A stretch of DNA of 64,000 bases from Hungatella hathewayi (GCA_025149285.1 CP102274.1:4056001-4120000); one strand, 5' to 3'. Positions 43,906 through 52,989 are shown, counted from the stretch's first letter. Numbers and translations are program-made. The notes: a model not told the origin generated them from the letters alone.

Positions 43906-44919
43906 TTATTCAGGAACCGGCTCTGCCGCCTCTCTCAAAAGCGATTTCACCGCCTCTTTTGCCTCCGTAAACCAGATATCTCCAGGCGCAGCCGACAGAA
44001 TAAATCCGATTTTTCCCAACAGGGACGTCAGATACCTGACCTCCCCGGCAGGGCCCATCTTTAAATATTTCTCCTCACCCCTGCGCTCTAAATGCGCCTG
44101 CACACCAAATTTCATGCAGTAATAAACGTCCTGCCTTACTTCCTTCCTGTATGAAGCGGGAACCGATACCTTATCGTTGACCACAATCCCGGTTACCGAC
44201 TGCCTGGTCCTGCGGGTAAGAATCTTCGTTTTTGACCGGTTCAGTTCAAAGCCCATGGCGCCCAGAAACCCTTTTACCTTTCTGATCACCTCTGCCGCAG
44301 AAAAATCTCCGGAAAATGTCATATCGTCACAGTACCGGCTGTACGTAATACTCCTCTCCCTGCACCAGCCGTCCATATATTCATCGAATGGCTTCATCAC
44401 AAGATTGGATATGGCGGCCGAAGCCGGCGAGCCCTGGGGCAGACAGTCATTCAGGCAGCACAGAGAGGTTAAGAGCGTCCCTACTGAAGTAGGAAAGTAT
44501 CTGCTGTTAAATGCGCTGCGATGCACCACTGGAAAGGTGATGCTTCCAAAAAAATCTTTGATATCCAGCTTTAATACCACCATTTTTCCCGTATGGCAGG
44601 CCGCATTCTCCCATATGGACGCACCCCTGCGGTAGGCGGCCGCACAGGATGAGAGTTCCAGTCCATCCAGAATATGATGCAGAATATTCCGCTGAATCGC
44701 CTTCAGCAGTGGATCCGGCGCCTGAATCTGCCTTACGCCCCCGCCCTTTTTCGGAATCCTCAGGCGGCTGTAATGCTTTTCTGTATGATTGCTCACGGCA
44801 TACAGGCAGGAAATGACCTTCTCATCGGTCCACTCCTCCCCTTCCAGCAGATGAAAGGACAAAAGCATCTCCCTGCAGTGCTCCGCTGTACAGTATTTCC
44901 ACAAATCCGGTTCGTGCAT
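43906..44919 (-). CDS. retron-type reverse transcriptase
   Basis: A 337-residue RNA-directed DNA polymerase with the features that separate retron RTs from intron and DGR enzymes. LRIPKKGGGVRQIQAPDPLLKAIQRNIL (RT1 region, 53-80), NAxxH at 105-109 (NAACH), motif A LDIKDFF (118-124), PQGSPASAAISN (161-172), the catalytic YCDD at 196-199 (Cys where most have Ala), and the VTG motif at 242-244 followed by the ~90-residue C-terminal region that recognises the RNA. There is no maturase X, HNH or Avd-like domain. GAGGA precedes the ATG. The msr-msd RNA lies 39 bp upstream on the same strand. No effector gene follows; the IS200 element is 45 bp downstream. Confidence 0.92.
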   Translation of the reverse strand: MHEPDLWKYCTAEHCREMLLSFHLLEGEEWTDEKVISCLYAVSNHTEKHYSRLRIPKKGGGVRQIQAPDPLLKAIQRNILHHILDGLELSSCAAAYRRGASIWENAACHTGKMVVLKLDIKDFFGSITFPVVHRSAFNSRYFPTSVGTLLTSLCCLNDCLPQGSPASAAISNLVMKPFDEYMDGWCRERSITYSRYCDDMTFSGDFSAAEVIRKVKGFLGAMGFELNRSKTKILTRRTRQSVTGIVVNDKVSVPASYRKEVRQDVYYCMKFGVQAHLERRGEEKYLKMGPAGEVRYLTSLLGKIGFILSAAPGDIWFTEAKEAVKSLLREAAEPVPE

Positions 44920-44958
44920 AGGCGTTCCTCATCGAAATCGGTAAAATAGACAAAAAGG

Positions 44959-45169
44959 ATATAAGACGGCGGAAACTCATACGAAAAAGGATGCCGTAAG
45001 ATGCGAAGACGTACAAGCCGCAGGCGTAAGCACATGAAATGTGCAGTTGTACTTCGGAGCAGATTACGGTCTTATGACCTTAACTTGTGAACTTCCGGAC
45101 AACGACTCGCTGCCCGGCCGGAGCCTCTAAGCAATACCGGAAATGCTATGAATCCCCGCCGTCCTATGT
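44959..45169 (-). ncRNA. retron msr-msd RNA
   Basis: About 211 nt upstream of the RT. The a1 segment (45169-45147) and a2 segment (44981-44959) pair over about 22 positions, with a core GACGGCGG / CCGCCGTC and several G-U pairs. Directly after a1 comes TAGC, so the G at 45146 is the likely branching guanosine. The msr part has a TTCCGG (45137-45142) / CCGGAA (45093-45098) stem. The msd part is a long hairpin (45071-44993, GACCGTAA / TTACGGC at the base, inner TGCACAT/ATGTGC). The order a1-G-msr-msd-a2-RT is the standard retron layout. Confidence 0.85.
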
Positions 45170-45175
45170 TCCTTT

Positions 45176-45204
45176 ATTCTAGCACAGAAAAAAAACTGCC
45201 GCAA
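45176..45204 (-). promoter_or_regulatory. promoter of the retron
   Basis: On the minus strand, TTGCGG (45199-45204), 17-bp spacer, TAGAAT (45176-45181). The expected start point, about 45169, coincides with the first base of a1. Confidence 0.7.
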
Positions 45205-45298
45205 CACCTGCGTCCGGATATTTTCTCATTCCACAGCAGGTTCCTCTTCCTGATTCCGCTGCCCGCCCGGCGTTTTCATTACCCGGACCGTTCCGCGA

Positions 45299-47284
45299 TC
45301 ACTCCGCTTCTATCTCCTCCAATTTCCGATACACCCTCAGTATCTCTCCCATACTCCAGGCCTGTGCAAAGCAGCCTCTGGATACGGCCGGATAAAGCCC
45401 GTCATAAATCTCCGCCAGATGGCCGGCGCAGCCCTCTCGCAGCATTTCTCTGACCGGGCCAAGCTGTTCCCTCACTTTTTTCGCAGCCTCTTTGGAATCG
45501 TCATGAACTTTTAAGTAAGCCAGATAGTAGGCTCCTAACGGGAATGTCCAGACAGTTCCCTGATGGTAAGCCATATCGCGATTTACTACGCTGCCGCCGT
45601 ATTCGGCGCAGAATTCCCCGTCTTTGCCGCTTAAAGACCGCAGCCCATAAGGCGTATATAAATGCTCATAGACCGTATCCACTATACGACACTCCTTCTC
45701 CCGGTCCAGAATCGGAAATGGCTGCGATACCGCCCATATCTGATTACAGCGAATCTGTCTGTCCGGGTGATGCTCCGCGGAATTCGAGATCACATCCTTT
45801 AAACAGCCTTCGTCCTCGAGCCAGAATTCCCGCACAAAGCTGTTTTTCACCGTTTCTGCCAGGTCGGTAAACACCTTCCCTGACTCTGAAAAGAGAGCGG
45901 CAAAATGTCCGGCTATCATCAGGGCGCTGTGCCACTGTGCATTTATCTCCACCGCTTTGCCATGCCTGGGAGTGGGCAGAAACCCGTTGATTCTCACATC
46001 CATCCAGGTCACCTGCTCCAGGCCGCCGCCTGCCGAAATCAAACCGTCCCGGTCCATACAGATATGATAATCCGTCCCTTTCCGGTACCAGTCGATGATT
46101 TCAAGGATCACCGGATATGCCTCTTTTTCGATAAAATCGAGATCGCCTCCCGCCTGATAGTACTCGTAGACGCTTCCGATAAAGAGAAGCGATGCATCGG
46201 CAGTGTTGTATTCCGGTTCTCCGTCTCCCTCAGGAAAAACGTTCGGCATCAGTCCCCGGCGTCTGTATTGGATGAACGTGCTGAGAATGCTTTTCGCAGT
46301 CTCCATCTGACCGGTCACGATACAGAGTCCCGGCAGGGCAATCATGGTATCGCGCCCCCAGTCTCCAAAGAACGGATAGCCGGCAATCACACTCTTACCA
46401 CCTGTCGACTCTCGGTTTACCACGTACTGGCTGCAGTTTCTGGCTATCAGCCGTGCCTCCGCATCACGGAAACCGGAATTCTCTTCCAGTTCCTGCTGCC
46501 GCTTACTCTCCTGCGCCATCATCTCCTCACACCGCGTTCTGCCAATCTCTCCTGCAGTATAGATTATCTCTCCGCATGCCAAAGAATGAGGCGGAACCCG
46601 GTACCGGATGAGATGGTTGCGATAGGCACCTCCGACGGCCGGCCTTCCGTCTCTGGCATCATACTCAAAGTAGAGGTCGTCTATGTACTGCTGCGTCTGC
46701 TCCACAATCTCCCCATCCGTCCAGAAGTTTAGATTCAGCACTCCGTCGCTGATGCGGCCGGCTGCCTTCGCAGCTGACAGGGTAAACTGCCGGCCCGGCA
46801 TGCACTTTTCTCCCTTCTCGACGAACTGAAACAGGGGAACCACCTCCAGCAGGGCCTCTCTTTTCGTGCGGTTTTCTATCTCATAGCGGATTCCAACCGT
46901 ATTCTCCTGCTGCGGCATGACTACAGTTTTCTTAATCTCCACGCCGCGCACCCGGTACGTATATACCGGAAAATACTCCATACAGAAGGCGTCCAAATAG
47001 CGAAATCCCTCCGTATTCTCACAATAGCCCGCATACTGCTGGCTGCCTAATGAAAAGCAGCTGCCTCCCGTCATAAGCGTCTCATCCACTCTCGTCACCA
47101 TATGATATCGAAGGTTCGGCGCCTGCAATGCCGCCATCAAAAGGGCGTGGTCGCCCCGCGTATTGGAGCCTATGACGGTCTGGGAGGAATACCCTCCAAG
47201 ACCGTTTGTCAAAAGGCTGCACTGCTCCTGCCCCCGATCAAATCCTGTAAAGCTGTTTCTTCCATATTCCAGTCTCATATTCAC
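45299..47284 (-). CDS. glycogen debranching enzyme (amylo-alpha-1,6-glucosidase type)
   Basis: A 661-residue glucan-processing enzyme. The N-terminal GDE domain (TNGLGGYSSQTVIGSNTRGDHALLMAA) is followed by the GDE_C alpha/alpha barrel, with VIAGYPFFGDWGRDTMIALPGL, EGDGEPEYNTADASLLFI, HGKAVEINAQWHSAL and DMAYHQGTVWTFPLGAYYLA. It releases glucose at alpha-1,6 branch points of glycogen or limit dextrins. The start could be GTG 47284 or ATG 47278; neither has a strong ribosome site. It is the last gene of the maltodextrin-type operon, 19 bp after the LacI gene. Confidence 0.92.
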   Translation of the reverse strand: MNMRLEYGRNSFTGFDRGQEQCSLLTNGLGGYSSQTVIGSNTRGDHALLMAALQAPNLRYHMVTRVDETLMTGGSCFSLGSQQYAGYCENTEGFRYLDAFCMEYFPVYTYRVRGVEIKKTVVMPQQENTVGIRYEIENRTKREALLEVVPLFQFVEKGEKCMPGRQFTLSAAKAAGRISDGVLNLNFWTDGEIVEQTQQYIDDLYFEYDARDGRPAVGGAYRNHLIRYRVPPHSLACGEIIYTAGEIGRTRCEEMMAQESKRQQELEENSGFRDAEARLIARNCSQYVVNRESTGGKSVIAGYPFFGDWGRDTMIALPGLCIVTGQMETAKSILSTFIQYRRRGLMPNVFPEGDGEPEYNTADASLLFIGSVYEYYQAGGDLDFIEKEAYPVILEIIDWYRKGTDYHICMDRDGLISAGGGLEQVTWMDVRINGFLPTPRHGKAVEINAQWHSALMIAGHFAALFSESGKVFTDLAETVKNSFVREFWLEDEGCLKDVISNSAEHHPDRQIRCNQIWAVSQPFPILDREKECRIVDTVYEHLYTPYGLRSLSGKDGEFCAEYGGSVVNRDMAYHQGTVWTFPLGAYYLAYLKVHDDSKEAAKKVREQLGPVREMLREGCAGHLAEIYDGLYPAVSRGCFAQAWSMGEILRVYRKLEEIEAE

Positions 47285-47303
47285 CCAACTTCTTACCAGT
47301 TAT

Positions 47304-48293
47304 TTACTTCATTACATCTTTATAGAAAATCTGCACCACCTTTGCCTCCATGGTAACGTGTCTTCCCGTTCCGCCTTCAAACAGCCGTACCAGTTCCAGG
47401 AAAGCGGTCGATGAAATCTTCTTAAAATCCTGTTTTAACGTATACATGGGAGTTCTCATATATCCCATCAGTGTGATGCCGTCATACCCGGATACCGGCC
47501 GTCTCACTCCCATCTCCTCCAGGGCGCAGGCCGCTCCTATGGCCATCAGATCCGAGGCGCAGACGATAACATCCGCTTCTCTTCCTCTTGCAAACGTGAT
47601 CTCCCTGGCCTTTTTCTCACTGTAGTCCGCATACTCCACGATCAGTTCCAGATTCCTCTCTTCCTTCAGCCGTCTCATGGCAGCCAGCCTGGCATCCGTC
47701 ATATAACCGTCCGGCCCGCAGGCGATATACAGCACTGTGCTGCCTGTTCCGCTCTCCACTGCCTTTTTTGCCACCTCATACTGTCCCTTATAGTGATCTA
47801 CCGAAACAGAAGAGATCATCTGGCTGACAATCGGTGAATCCACCACTACTGCTTTGAATTCCTTTGACATGATGACATTGTAGAGCTTCACATTCTCACG
47901 GGCAAGGCTGTAGACGATAATTCCTGTTATGCCCTGGCTCTTTAAATAACGGATCATATCGTCGCCGCTCATGTGTGCAAACTGGGAGGTAAAAAAAGTG
48001 ACTGCCTCCATCTGATACTCCCCCGCCTTCTCAAACGCACCAAACAGATAAAGAATATCGATCTCATCCACTGCCTGCTTATAATAAGTCATGTCAACGA
48101 TCAGCCCCACCCGGTGGAAATTCTTTTTGGACAGAGAGATCGCCGCAGCGTTGGGAACGTAATTCAGTGCCCGGACTGCCTGTTCCACCTTTCTTCTGGT
48201 CTGATCGCTGACCGAGTCGTATTGGTTTAAGACCTTGGACACCGTAGATTTGGAGACTCCGGCCATTCTGGCTATATCATTAATCGATGTCAT
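47304..48293 (-). CDS. LacI family transcriptional regulator
   Basis: A 329-residue repressor. The N-terminal helix-turn-helix reads TSINDIARMAGVSKSTVSKVLNQYDSVSDQTRRKVEQAV, followed by the hinge helix (LNYVPNAAAISLSKK) and a periplasmic-binding-protein-like sensor domain. The ATG at 48293 has GGAG eight bases upstream. It is encoded within the operon it probably controls: two matching CCGG-centred operators flank the divergent promoter region at 51943-52136. The effector is probably a maltodextrin or related sugar (inference). Confidence 0.92.
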   Translation of the reverse strand: MTSINDIARMAGVSKSTVSKVLNQYDSVSDQTRRKVEQAVRALNYVPNAAAISLSKKNFHRVGLIVDMTYYKQAVDEIDILYLFGAFEKAGEYQMEAVTFFTSQFAHMSGDDMIRYLKSQGITGIIVYSLARENVKLYNVIMSKEFKAVVVDSPIVSQMISSVSVDHYKGQYEVAKKAVESGTGSTVLYIACGPDGYMTDARLAAMRRLKEERNLELIVEYADYSEKKAREITFARGREADVIVCASDLMAIGAACALEEMGVRRPVSGYDGITLMGYMRTPMYTLKQDFKKISSTAFLELVRLFEGGTGRHVTMEAKVVQIFYKDVMK

Positions 48294-48309
48294 ACCCACA
48301 CTCCGGCTC

Positions 48310-49596
48310 TTACTCGCTGGCCACCAGACTGTTCCACTCCTCCATCGCCTTTTTCGCTGCTTCCGCAGGCTCTAACTGCCCGTCGAATACAAGCGCCAGT
48401 GCCTTTTCGGAAATGGAGTAATAGTAATCCATGCGGTCGATGTTGGGCACCGGGAACGCTGTCTCAAACTGTCTGGAGAATACGGACAAATCCCTGTCCT
48501 CCAAAAGCTCTGGCACCGCGCTGATATCCTTTAAGGCCGTCGTCTTATAATTGGTGTCATACAAAATAATGGCGCCCGGTTCCGATGCCATATATTCCGC
48601 CAGCAGCATGGCCGCATGAGGATAGTCTGTATAGGCCGACACATGAGCCACCTTGAGCCCGGCAAACGGGGTTGGAGTCCTGCCGTTTAGAGTGGGCATG
48701 GTCATGACGCCGAAATTAACGCCCGCATTTCTAAAATCCACGATATTCCATGGGCCGCCCAGGATATAGGCCGTCTTCCCCTGTTTGAACTGCTCATTGA
48801 CAAACTCTCCCTTTAAATCCTGGGATTCCACCGGAAGAATCTTCTTTAACTCCTGGTAGAATTCAAGTCCCTTTTCAAACTCCGGCGAGTCAAATCCCGG
48901 TTCATCCCTGTCCGTTCCGCTTTCCCCAAACAGCTTATAACCATATGTAGTCAGAAAACCGTACGCTGAGTAACCGTTGGCGGCATCCATCATAAAGGCA
49001 AACTGGTTTTTCGCCGGATCATTGAACGTCTCTGCAAATTCCATGATCTCCTCAAAGGTGCCCGCAGGTTCGTCCCCTACAATATCTTTGTTATAGAAAA
49101 AGCTGTTGGCTTCCACAGATACCGGAGCTCCGTACAGCTTGCCGTCCTGGGAAGCACTCTTAATCGCGGCATCGGAGAGTTCGCTTAACAGCCGGTCCCT
49201 GACATCGCCTTCAAACGCCATAACCATGCCGGAAGAGATGGCGCTTCCCAGACGGTTGTGTGAAATCATAAACACATCCGCGCCGCTTCCTGCGGGTCCG
49301 TCAAGTTCCATCTTCGTCCTGGCATCCGTAAAGCCCACCTCCTCGGCCGTCACGGTCACACCCGGGTACGCCTCCATAAAGCCTTTGGCAATCGCTTCGC
49401 CGTAAGCCTGTTTGTCCGTCCATAAGAGAAGCTTTGCGCCTTCCTCCGGAATGATTTTACCGGAAACATCTTCCGGATCAGCCTCCGCGGCCGAATTCTG
49501 TACCGCCTCCGGCGGCAGTTCCTTGCTGCAGCCGCAGAGTGCCGAGGCGGCCATAATGGATGCCAGTAACAGAGAACATAATTTTCTTTTCTTCAT
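48310..49596 (-). CDS. ABC transporter solute-binding lipoprotein (maltodextrin type)
   Basis: A 428-residue exported lipoprotein. The signal peptide MKKRKLCSLLLASIMAASALCGC ends in a lipobox with Cys23. The mature part is a family 1 sugar-binding protein: LLLWTDKQAYGEAIAKGFMEAYPGVTVTAEEVG, GPAGSGADVFMISHNRLG, and ILGGPWNIVDFRNAGVNFGVMTMPTLNG, as in MalE-like proteins. The frame runs 30 codons further upstream, but GGAGG before the ATG at 49596 sets the start. The gene order permease-permease-binding protein is the reverse of the E. coli maltose operon. Confidence 0.93.
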   Translation of the reverse strand: MKKRKLCSLLLASIMAASALCGCSKELPPEAVQNSAAEADPEDVSGKIIPEEGAKLLLWTDKQAYGEAIAKGFMEAYPGVTVTAEEVGFTDARTKMELDGPAGSGADVFMISHNRLGSAISSGMVMAFEGDVRDRLLSELSDAAIKSASQDGKLYGAPVSVEANSFFYNKDIVGDEPAGTFEEIMEFAETFNDPAKNQFAFMMDAANGYSAYGFLTTYGYKLFGESGTDRDEPGFDSPEFEKGLEFYQELKKILPVESQDLKGEFVNEQFKQGKTAYILGGPWNIVDFRNAGVNFGVMTMPTLNGRTPTPFAGLKVAHVSAYTDYPHAAMLLAEYMASEPGAIILYDTNYKTTALKDISAVPELLEDRDLSVFSRQFETAFPVPNIDRMDYYYSISEKALALVFDGQLEPAEAAKKAMEEWNSLVASE

Positions 49597-49669
49597 ATTG
49601 TTTCCTCCCTTTTGTATCGTTTGATAATATGAACGGGTATCCTTCTTCCATCTTCTGATTCTGCTGCCC

Positions 49670-50503
49670 TTACTCCTTATTTGCACCGGCGCTGACCCCC
49701 TGCACGATATATTTCTGGAAAATGATGTAGATCATGGAAATCGGTACCGCCACCAGCACCGCTCCCGCCGCAAACATCGTAAAATTGGTACTCTCCTGCT
49801 CATTGATCATCGCATACAGGCCCACAGCCAGAGTCCTGTTCTCATTCCTGGAAAGGAGCAGATTCGGCAGGATGTAGTCCATCCACGGCGTCATGAACTG
49901 CGTCACCGTCACATAGGTAATAATCGGCATTGACAACGGAAGCGTCACGTGAAAGAGGGCGCGGAACTTAGAACAGCCGTCGATATAGGCCGCCTCATCC
50001 AGTGACCGCGATACTCCGTCTAAGTAACCCTTCACCAGCCACACATTGTACGGAATCGCGCCTGCGGAATAGATGATCACCAGCGCCACCGGCTTATTTA
50101 ACAGGCCGAAGGTCAAAAACAGGACGTAGATCGCCGTCATGGACAGAAACGACGGGAACATGGACAGAAGGAGGAGAGTCATAAGCCCAGCCTTCTTCCC
50201 TCTGAAGCGGAATCTGGACATGACCCACGCCGTGATCATGACGATGGTAACAGAGACCGCCGAATTGACGACGGCGATCTTCAGCGTATTGGCAAACCAG
50301 CTTCCATACTTCGTTTCCCGGAAAAGCCTGGCGTAATTGGCTAACGTCCATTTCTCCGGAATCAGTGTGGCGCTGGCCAGGCTGGAGCTGTTATTAAAGG
50401 ATGATGAGACAATCCAGACGATGGGGATTAAAACGAGCAGCGATACGATGATCAGTTCCAGATGAAGCAGTGCTGCCACGAATACTTTTTTAAACTTTGC
50501 CAT
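49670..50503 (-). CDS. ABC sugar transporter permease (MalG-like)
   Basis: A 277-residue inner-membrane permease with six helices. The EAA loop that contacts the ATPase is EAAYIDGCSKFRALFHVTLPLSMP (about residues 165-188). The C-terminal YIIFQKYIVQGVSAGANKE ending is typical of MalG-type subunits. AAGGAG precedes the ATG. It follows the MalF-like gene after 27 bp. No ATPase gene is in the cluster, so a shared MsmX-type ATPase encoded elsewhere is expected. Confidence 0.93.
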   Translation of the reverse strand: MAKFKKVFVAALLHLELIIVSLLVLIPIVWIVSSSFNNSSSLASATLIPEKWTLANYARLFRETKYGSWFANTLKIAVVNSAVSVTIVMITAWVMSRFRFRGKKAGLMTLLLLSMFPSFLSMTAIYVLFLTFGLLNKPVALVIIYSAGAIPYNVWLVKGYLDGVSRSLDEAAYIDGCSKFRALFHVTLPLSMPIITYVTVTQFMTPWMDYILPNLLLSRNENRTLAVGLYAMINEQESTNFTMFAAGAVLVAVPISMIYIIFQKYIVQGVSAGANKE

Positions 50504-50530
50504 AGAAACCAGGCTCCTTTCGTATCTTCC

Positions 50531-51868
50531 TTATACCTCTTTAAATGCGCTGGTCCGTCTGAAATTCCAGAAGGCCACGCTTCCGACCACCAGGAAGATT
50601 AAGATGCTCATGACGGCTGCCATGCTGTACATCTGATTATCCAGGGTCAGCTTGTAGATCCAGGAGATCAGGATGTCCGTATCTCCCGCAAACTGGTAAT
50701 TGGGGTTGGCGGGTCCGCCCTGGGTCAGGAAAAATACCGCGCCGAAGTTATTGAAATTACCTGAAAAATTCATAACGAGCAGCGGTGCTGTCACCCGCAA
50801 AAGATGGGGAAGCGTCAGAAACCGGAACTGCTTTATCGCGGAGGCTCCGTCGATTCTGGCCGCCTCATACATCCCCGGGTCCATATTGGAAAGAACGCCG
50901 GAGATCATAACCATGCTGGCTCCAAACCCCAGCCAGAGATTGACCAGGATTACGGTAATCTTTGCAAGCACCGGATCGGTCAGGAACGGAATTCTCGCTG
51001 AGATCCAGCCCATATCCAGAAGAAACTGGTTCAGCGGACCGAACTGCCCGTTAAAAATATTGCGGAACACCAGAAGACAGATCATTCCCGGCATGGCCCA
51101 TGGCAGAATCATGATAGTCCGGAACACCTTCTTAAACTTCACGCATTCGCTGTTTAAAATGACCGCCTGGAGCATTCCGAAGCAGTAGCAGGAAAGCGTG
51201 GACGCCACCGTCCAAATGACAGTCCAGCCCAGAACGCCGAAGAAGGTACTGGACCAGACCGGCACGTGAAAAAGCTTGTAAAAGTTGTCGAAACCTACCC
51301 AGTCGATCAGATTGGCCGGAGGCAGATTCCCCTTCGAGTAGTTGGTAAACGCCGTCAGCACAGAGAATATCATCGGCATTACCGTAATGAACAGTATAAG
51401 AACAGCCACCGGAGCCAGCACGATATACACAAATTTCTCCTGATAAAGCTTCTTAAAGTAATTGGCTGATCCCTGATAGATCCCGGTCTCGTCTATCTCC
51501 CTTCCGGAACGCCACGCATCCCGCAGGTTCCATACGTATATCCCCAGGAACAGAAGCAGCAGAAGCCCTACGATCACGCCGCTGATCATAAGCATCATGG
51601 AATGATCGCCCGTCTTAGCCCCCGGCCTCTCTCCCAGTGTAACGAGTCCCCAGACTCCTCTCGTGAAAAAGCCGCCGCAGAGACGCAGTTCAAACACCGG
51701 TATCTTTCCCGTCAGCCACTCAAGCCAGTATCCGGTCTGCAGTTCGATTCCGATCACAAGCGCCTGAACGAAAAAAAACAGAATTCCCTTCACATGCTGC
51801 CTGCATATTAAAAACTGGCCGCTTCCCCAGATAAAAATTGATAATAAAAGAGATTTTCTTGATTTCAC
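50531..51868 (-). CDS. ABC sugar transporter permease (MalF-like)
   Basis: A 445-residue permease with an N-terminal extension of extra membrane segments, as in MalF-type subunits. The EAA loop is EAARIDGASAIKQFRFLTLPHLL. The start is GTG at 51868 behind GGGAGG; the ATG 36 bases upstream has no ribosome site and would sit in the leader. It is the first gene of the five-gene operon (permease, permease, binding protein, LacI, debranching enzyme). Confidence 0.92.
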   Translation of the reverse strand: MKSRKSLLLSIFIWGSGQFLICRQHVKGILFFFVQALVIGIELQTGYWLEWLTGKIPVFELRLCGGFFTRGVWGLVTLGERPGAKTGDHSMMLMISGVIVGLLLLLFLGIYVWNLRDAWRSGREIDETGIYQGSANYFKKLYQEKFVYIVLAPVAVLILFITVMPMIFSVLTAFTNYSKGNLPPANLIDWVGFDNFYKLFHVPVWSSTFFGVLGWTVIWTVASTLSCYCFGMLQAVILNSECVKFKKVFRTIMILPWAMPGMICLLVFRNIFNGQFGPLNQFLLDMGWISARIPFLTDPVLAKITVILVNLWLGFGASMVMISGVLSNMDPGMYEAARIDGASAIKQFRFLTLPHLLRVTAPLLVMNFSGNFNNFGAVFFLTQGGPANPNYQFAGDTDILISWIYKLTLDNQMYSMAAVMSILIFLVVGSVAFWNFRRTSAFKEV

Positions 51869-51942
51869 AATGCCCTCCCTGCCACAGCTGATGCCATAGT
51901 TCAATTATGAATCCTGCACGGCATGATGCCTTACAGGTTATT

Positions 51943-51995
51943 ACGGAAACCGGTTTTCATAAGTATTTTATACCACTATACAGAGTATTTGTCAA
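51943..51995 (-). promoter_or_regulatory. promoter of the maltodextrin-type operon with LacI-type operator
   Basis: On the minus strand, TTGACA (51990-51995), 17-bp spacer, TATAAA (51967-51972). The palindrome GGAAACCGGTTTTC (51945-51958) lies at and just past the expected start point, where a LacI-family repressor would block transcription. Confidence 0.82.
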
Positions 51996-52043
51996 CACAA
52001 TATAGAGTAAATTATCCATTTCATAAATTTTCTTACTAAATAC

Positions 52044-52071
52044 TTGATTTATTTTGTTGAAATATTATAAT
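52044..52071 (+). promoter_or_regulatory. promoter of the PHP phosphatase gene
   Basis: TTGATT (52044-52049), 16-bp spacer, TATAAT (52066-52071). Confidence 0.6.
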
Positions 52072-52114
52072 AGATAACAGCATTCGTTCTTCCTTTCACT
52101 GCGATACATTTGCA

Positions 52115-52136
52115 TTACGGAAACCGGTTTCTGTAA
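52115..52136. promoter_or_regulatory. second LacI-type operator
   Basis: A 22-bp near-perfect palindrome with the core GGAAACCGGTTTC, flanked by TTAC and GTAA. It shares the TTACGGAAACCGGTTT block with the operator at 51941-51956 and lies about 40 bp downstream of the start point of the divergent PHP gene, so one regulator probably controls both directions. Confidence 0.78.
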
Positions 52137-52166
52137 ACAGAACAAAAAAGAAAGGACGATTTACCA

Positions 52167-52952
52167 ATGAAAAAAGTAAATTACCATACTCACACCAGAC
52201 TCTGCCGCCATGCAGGCGGCGCTGCCGAAGATTATGCTGCGGCGGCATGGCAAAACAGCCTCGATGTGCTGGGCTTCAGCGACCATGCACCATTTCCCGA
52301 CGGCCGTTTTGGGCTGCGCATGCAGTATGATGAGCTGGAACCCTATATACGGGATCTAAACCGGCTTAAGACGGAGTATCAGGGGCGGGTCTCCATCTGT
52401 TCCGGCCTGGAGATCGAGTACTGCCCTGACAGTCTGGAGTATTACGAGAGCCTGCTTAAGCCGGGGCGGCTGGATTATCTGCTTCTCGGCCAGCACTTCT
52501 ACACCGCGGCAGGCGCGCTGCCGGTGAATATCTATGAGCTGGAGGAGAAAGGCGGCACAGCCGCTTACATCGACTACGCCCTTTCAATCAGAGAGGGCTT
52601 GGCGACCGGCTTCTTCAAGGTACTGGCCCATCCGGATGTGATCTTTATCAACGATCTTGCCTGGGATGAGAACTGCAGCCTGGCATGTGAAATCATCGTC
52701 GAAGCAGCACAGGTGTCCGGCGCCGTCTTAGAGCTGAACGCCAACGGAATCCGCCGCGGAATGAGGGAATACTGTGACGGTGTGCGTTATCCCTATCCGC
52801 ACAAACGCTTTTGGGATCGCGTGTCCGGCACCCGGATTCCGGTCATAGTAAGCTCCGACTGCCATAACCCTGATGTGCTGTGGGATTCCTGCATGGAAGA
52901 AGGATACCGGCTCGGCAGGGAATGGGGGCTTCTCCTCACGGATGAAATTTAG
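52167..52952 (+). CDS. PHP domain phosphatase (histidinol-phosphatase HisJ family)
   Basis: A 261-residue metal-dependent phosphatase. PHP motifs are NYHTHTRLCRHAGG (4-17), FSDHAPF, GLEIEY, KVLAHPDVIF and SSDCHNPD. The layout fits HisJ-type histidinol phosphatases, but no histidine genes are nearby, and the gene shares a LacI-type operator with the maltodextrin operon. A sugar-phosphate substrate is therefore as likely as histidinol phosphate. GAAAGGA precedes the ATG. Confidence 0.83.
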   Translation: MKKVNYHTHTRLCRHAGGAAEDYAAAAWQNSLDVLGFSDHAPFPDGRFGLRMQYDELEPYIRDLNRLKTEYQGRVSICSGLEIEYCPDSLEYYESLLKPGRLDYLLLGQHFYTAAGALPVNIYELEEKGGTAAYIDYALSIREGLATGFFKVLAHPDVIFINDLAWDENCSLACEIIVEAAQVSGAVLELNANGIRRGMREYCDGVRYPYPHKRFWDRVSGTRIPVIVSSDCHNPDVLWDSCMEEGYRLGREWGLLLTDEI

Positions 52953-52989
52953 CGCCAGACAGCAGCGCGGCCCTGCACGAAGGGATTTT

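Noticed and set aside
43906..44919. Reverse transcriptase as a group II intron or diversity-generating retroelement
   Set aside because: No maturase or HNH domain, no intron RNA domains, no template/variable repeat pair or Avd; NAxxH, VTG and an msr-msd RNA point to a retron.
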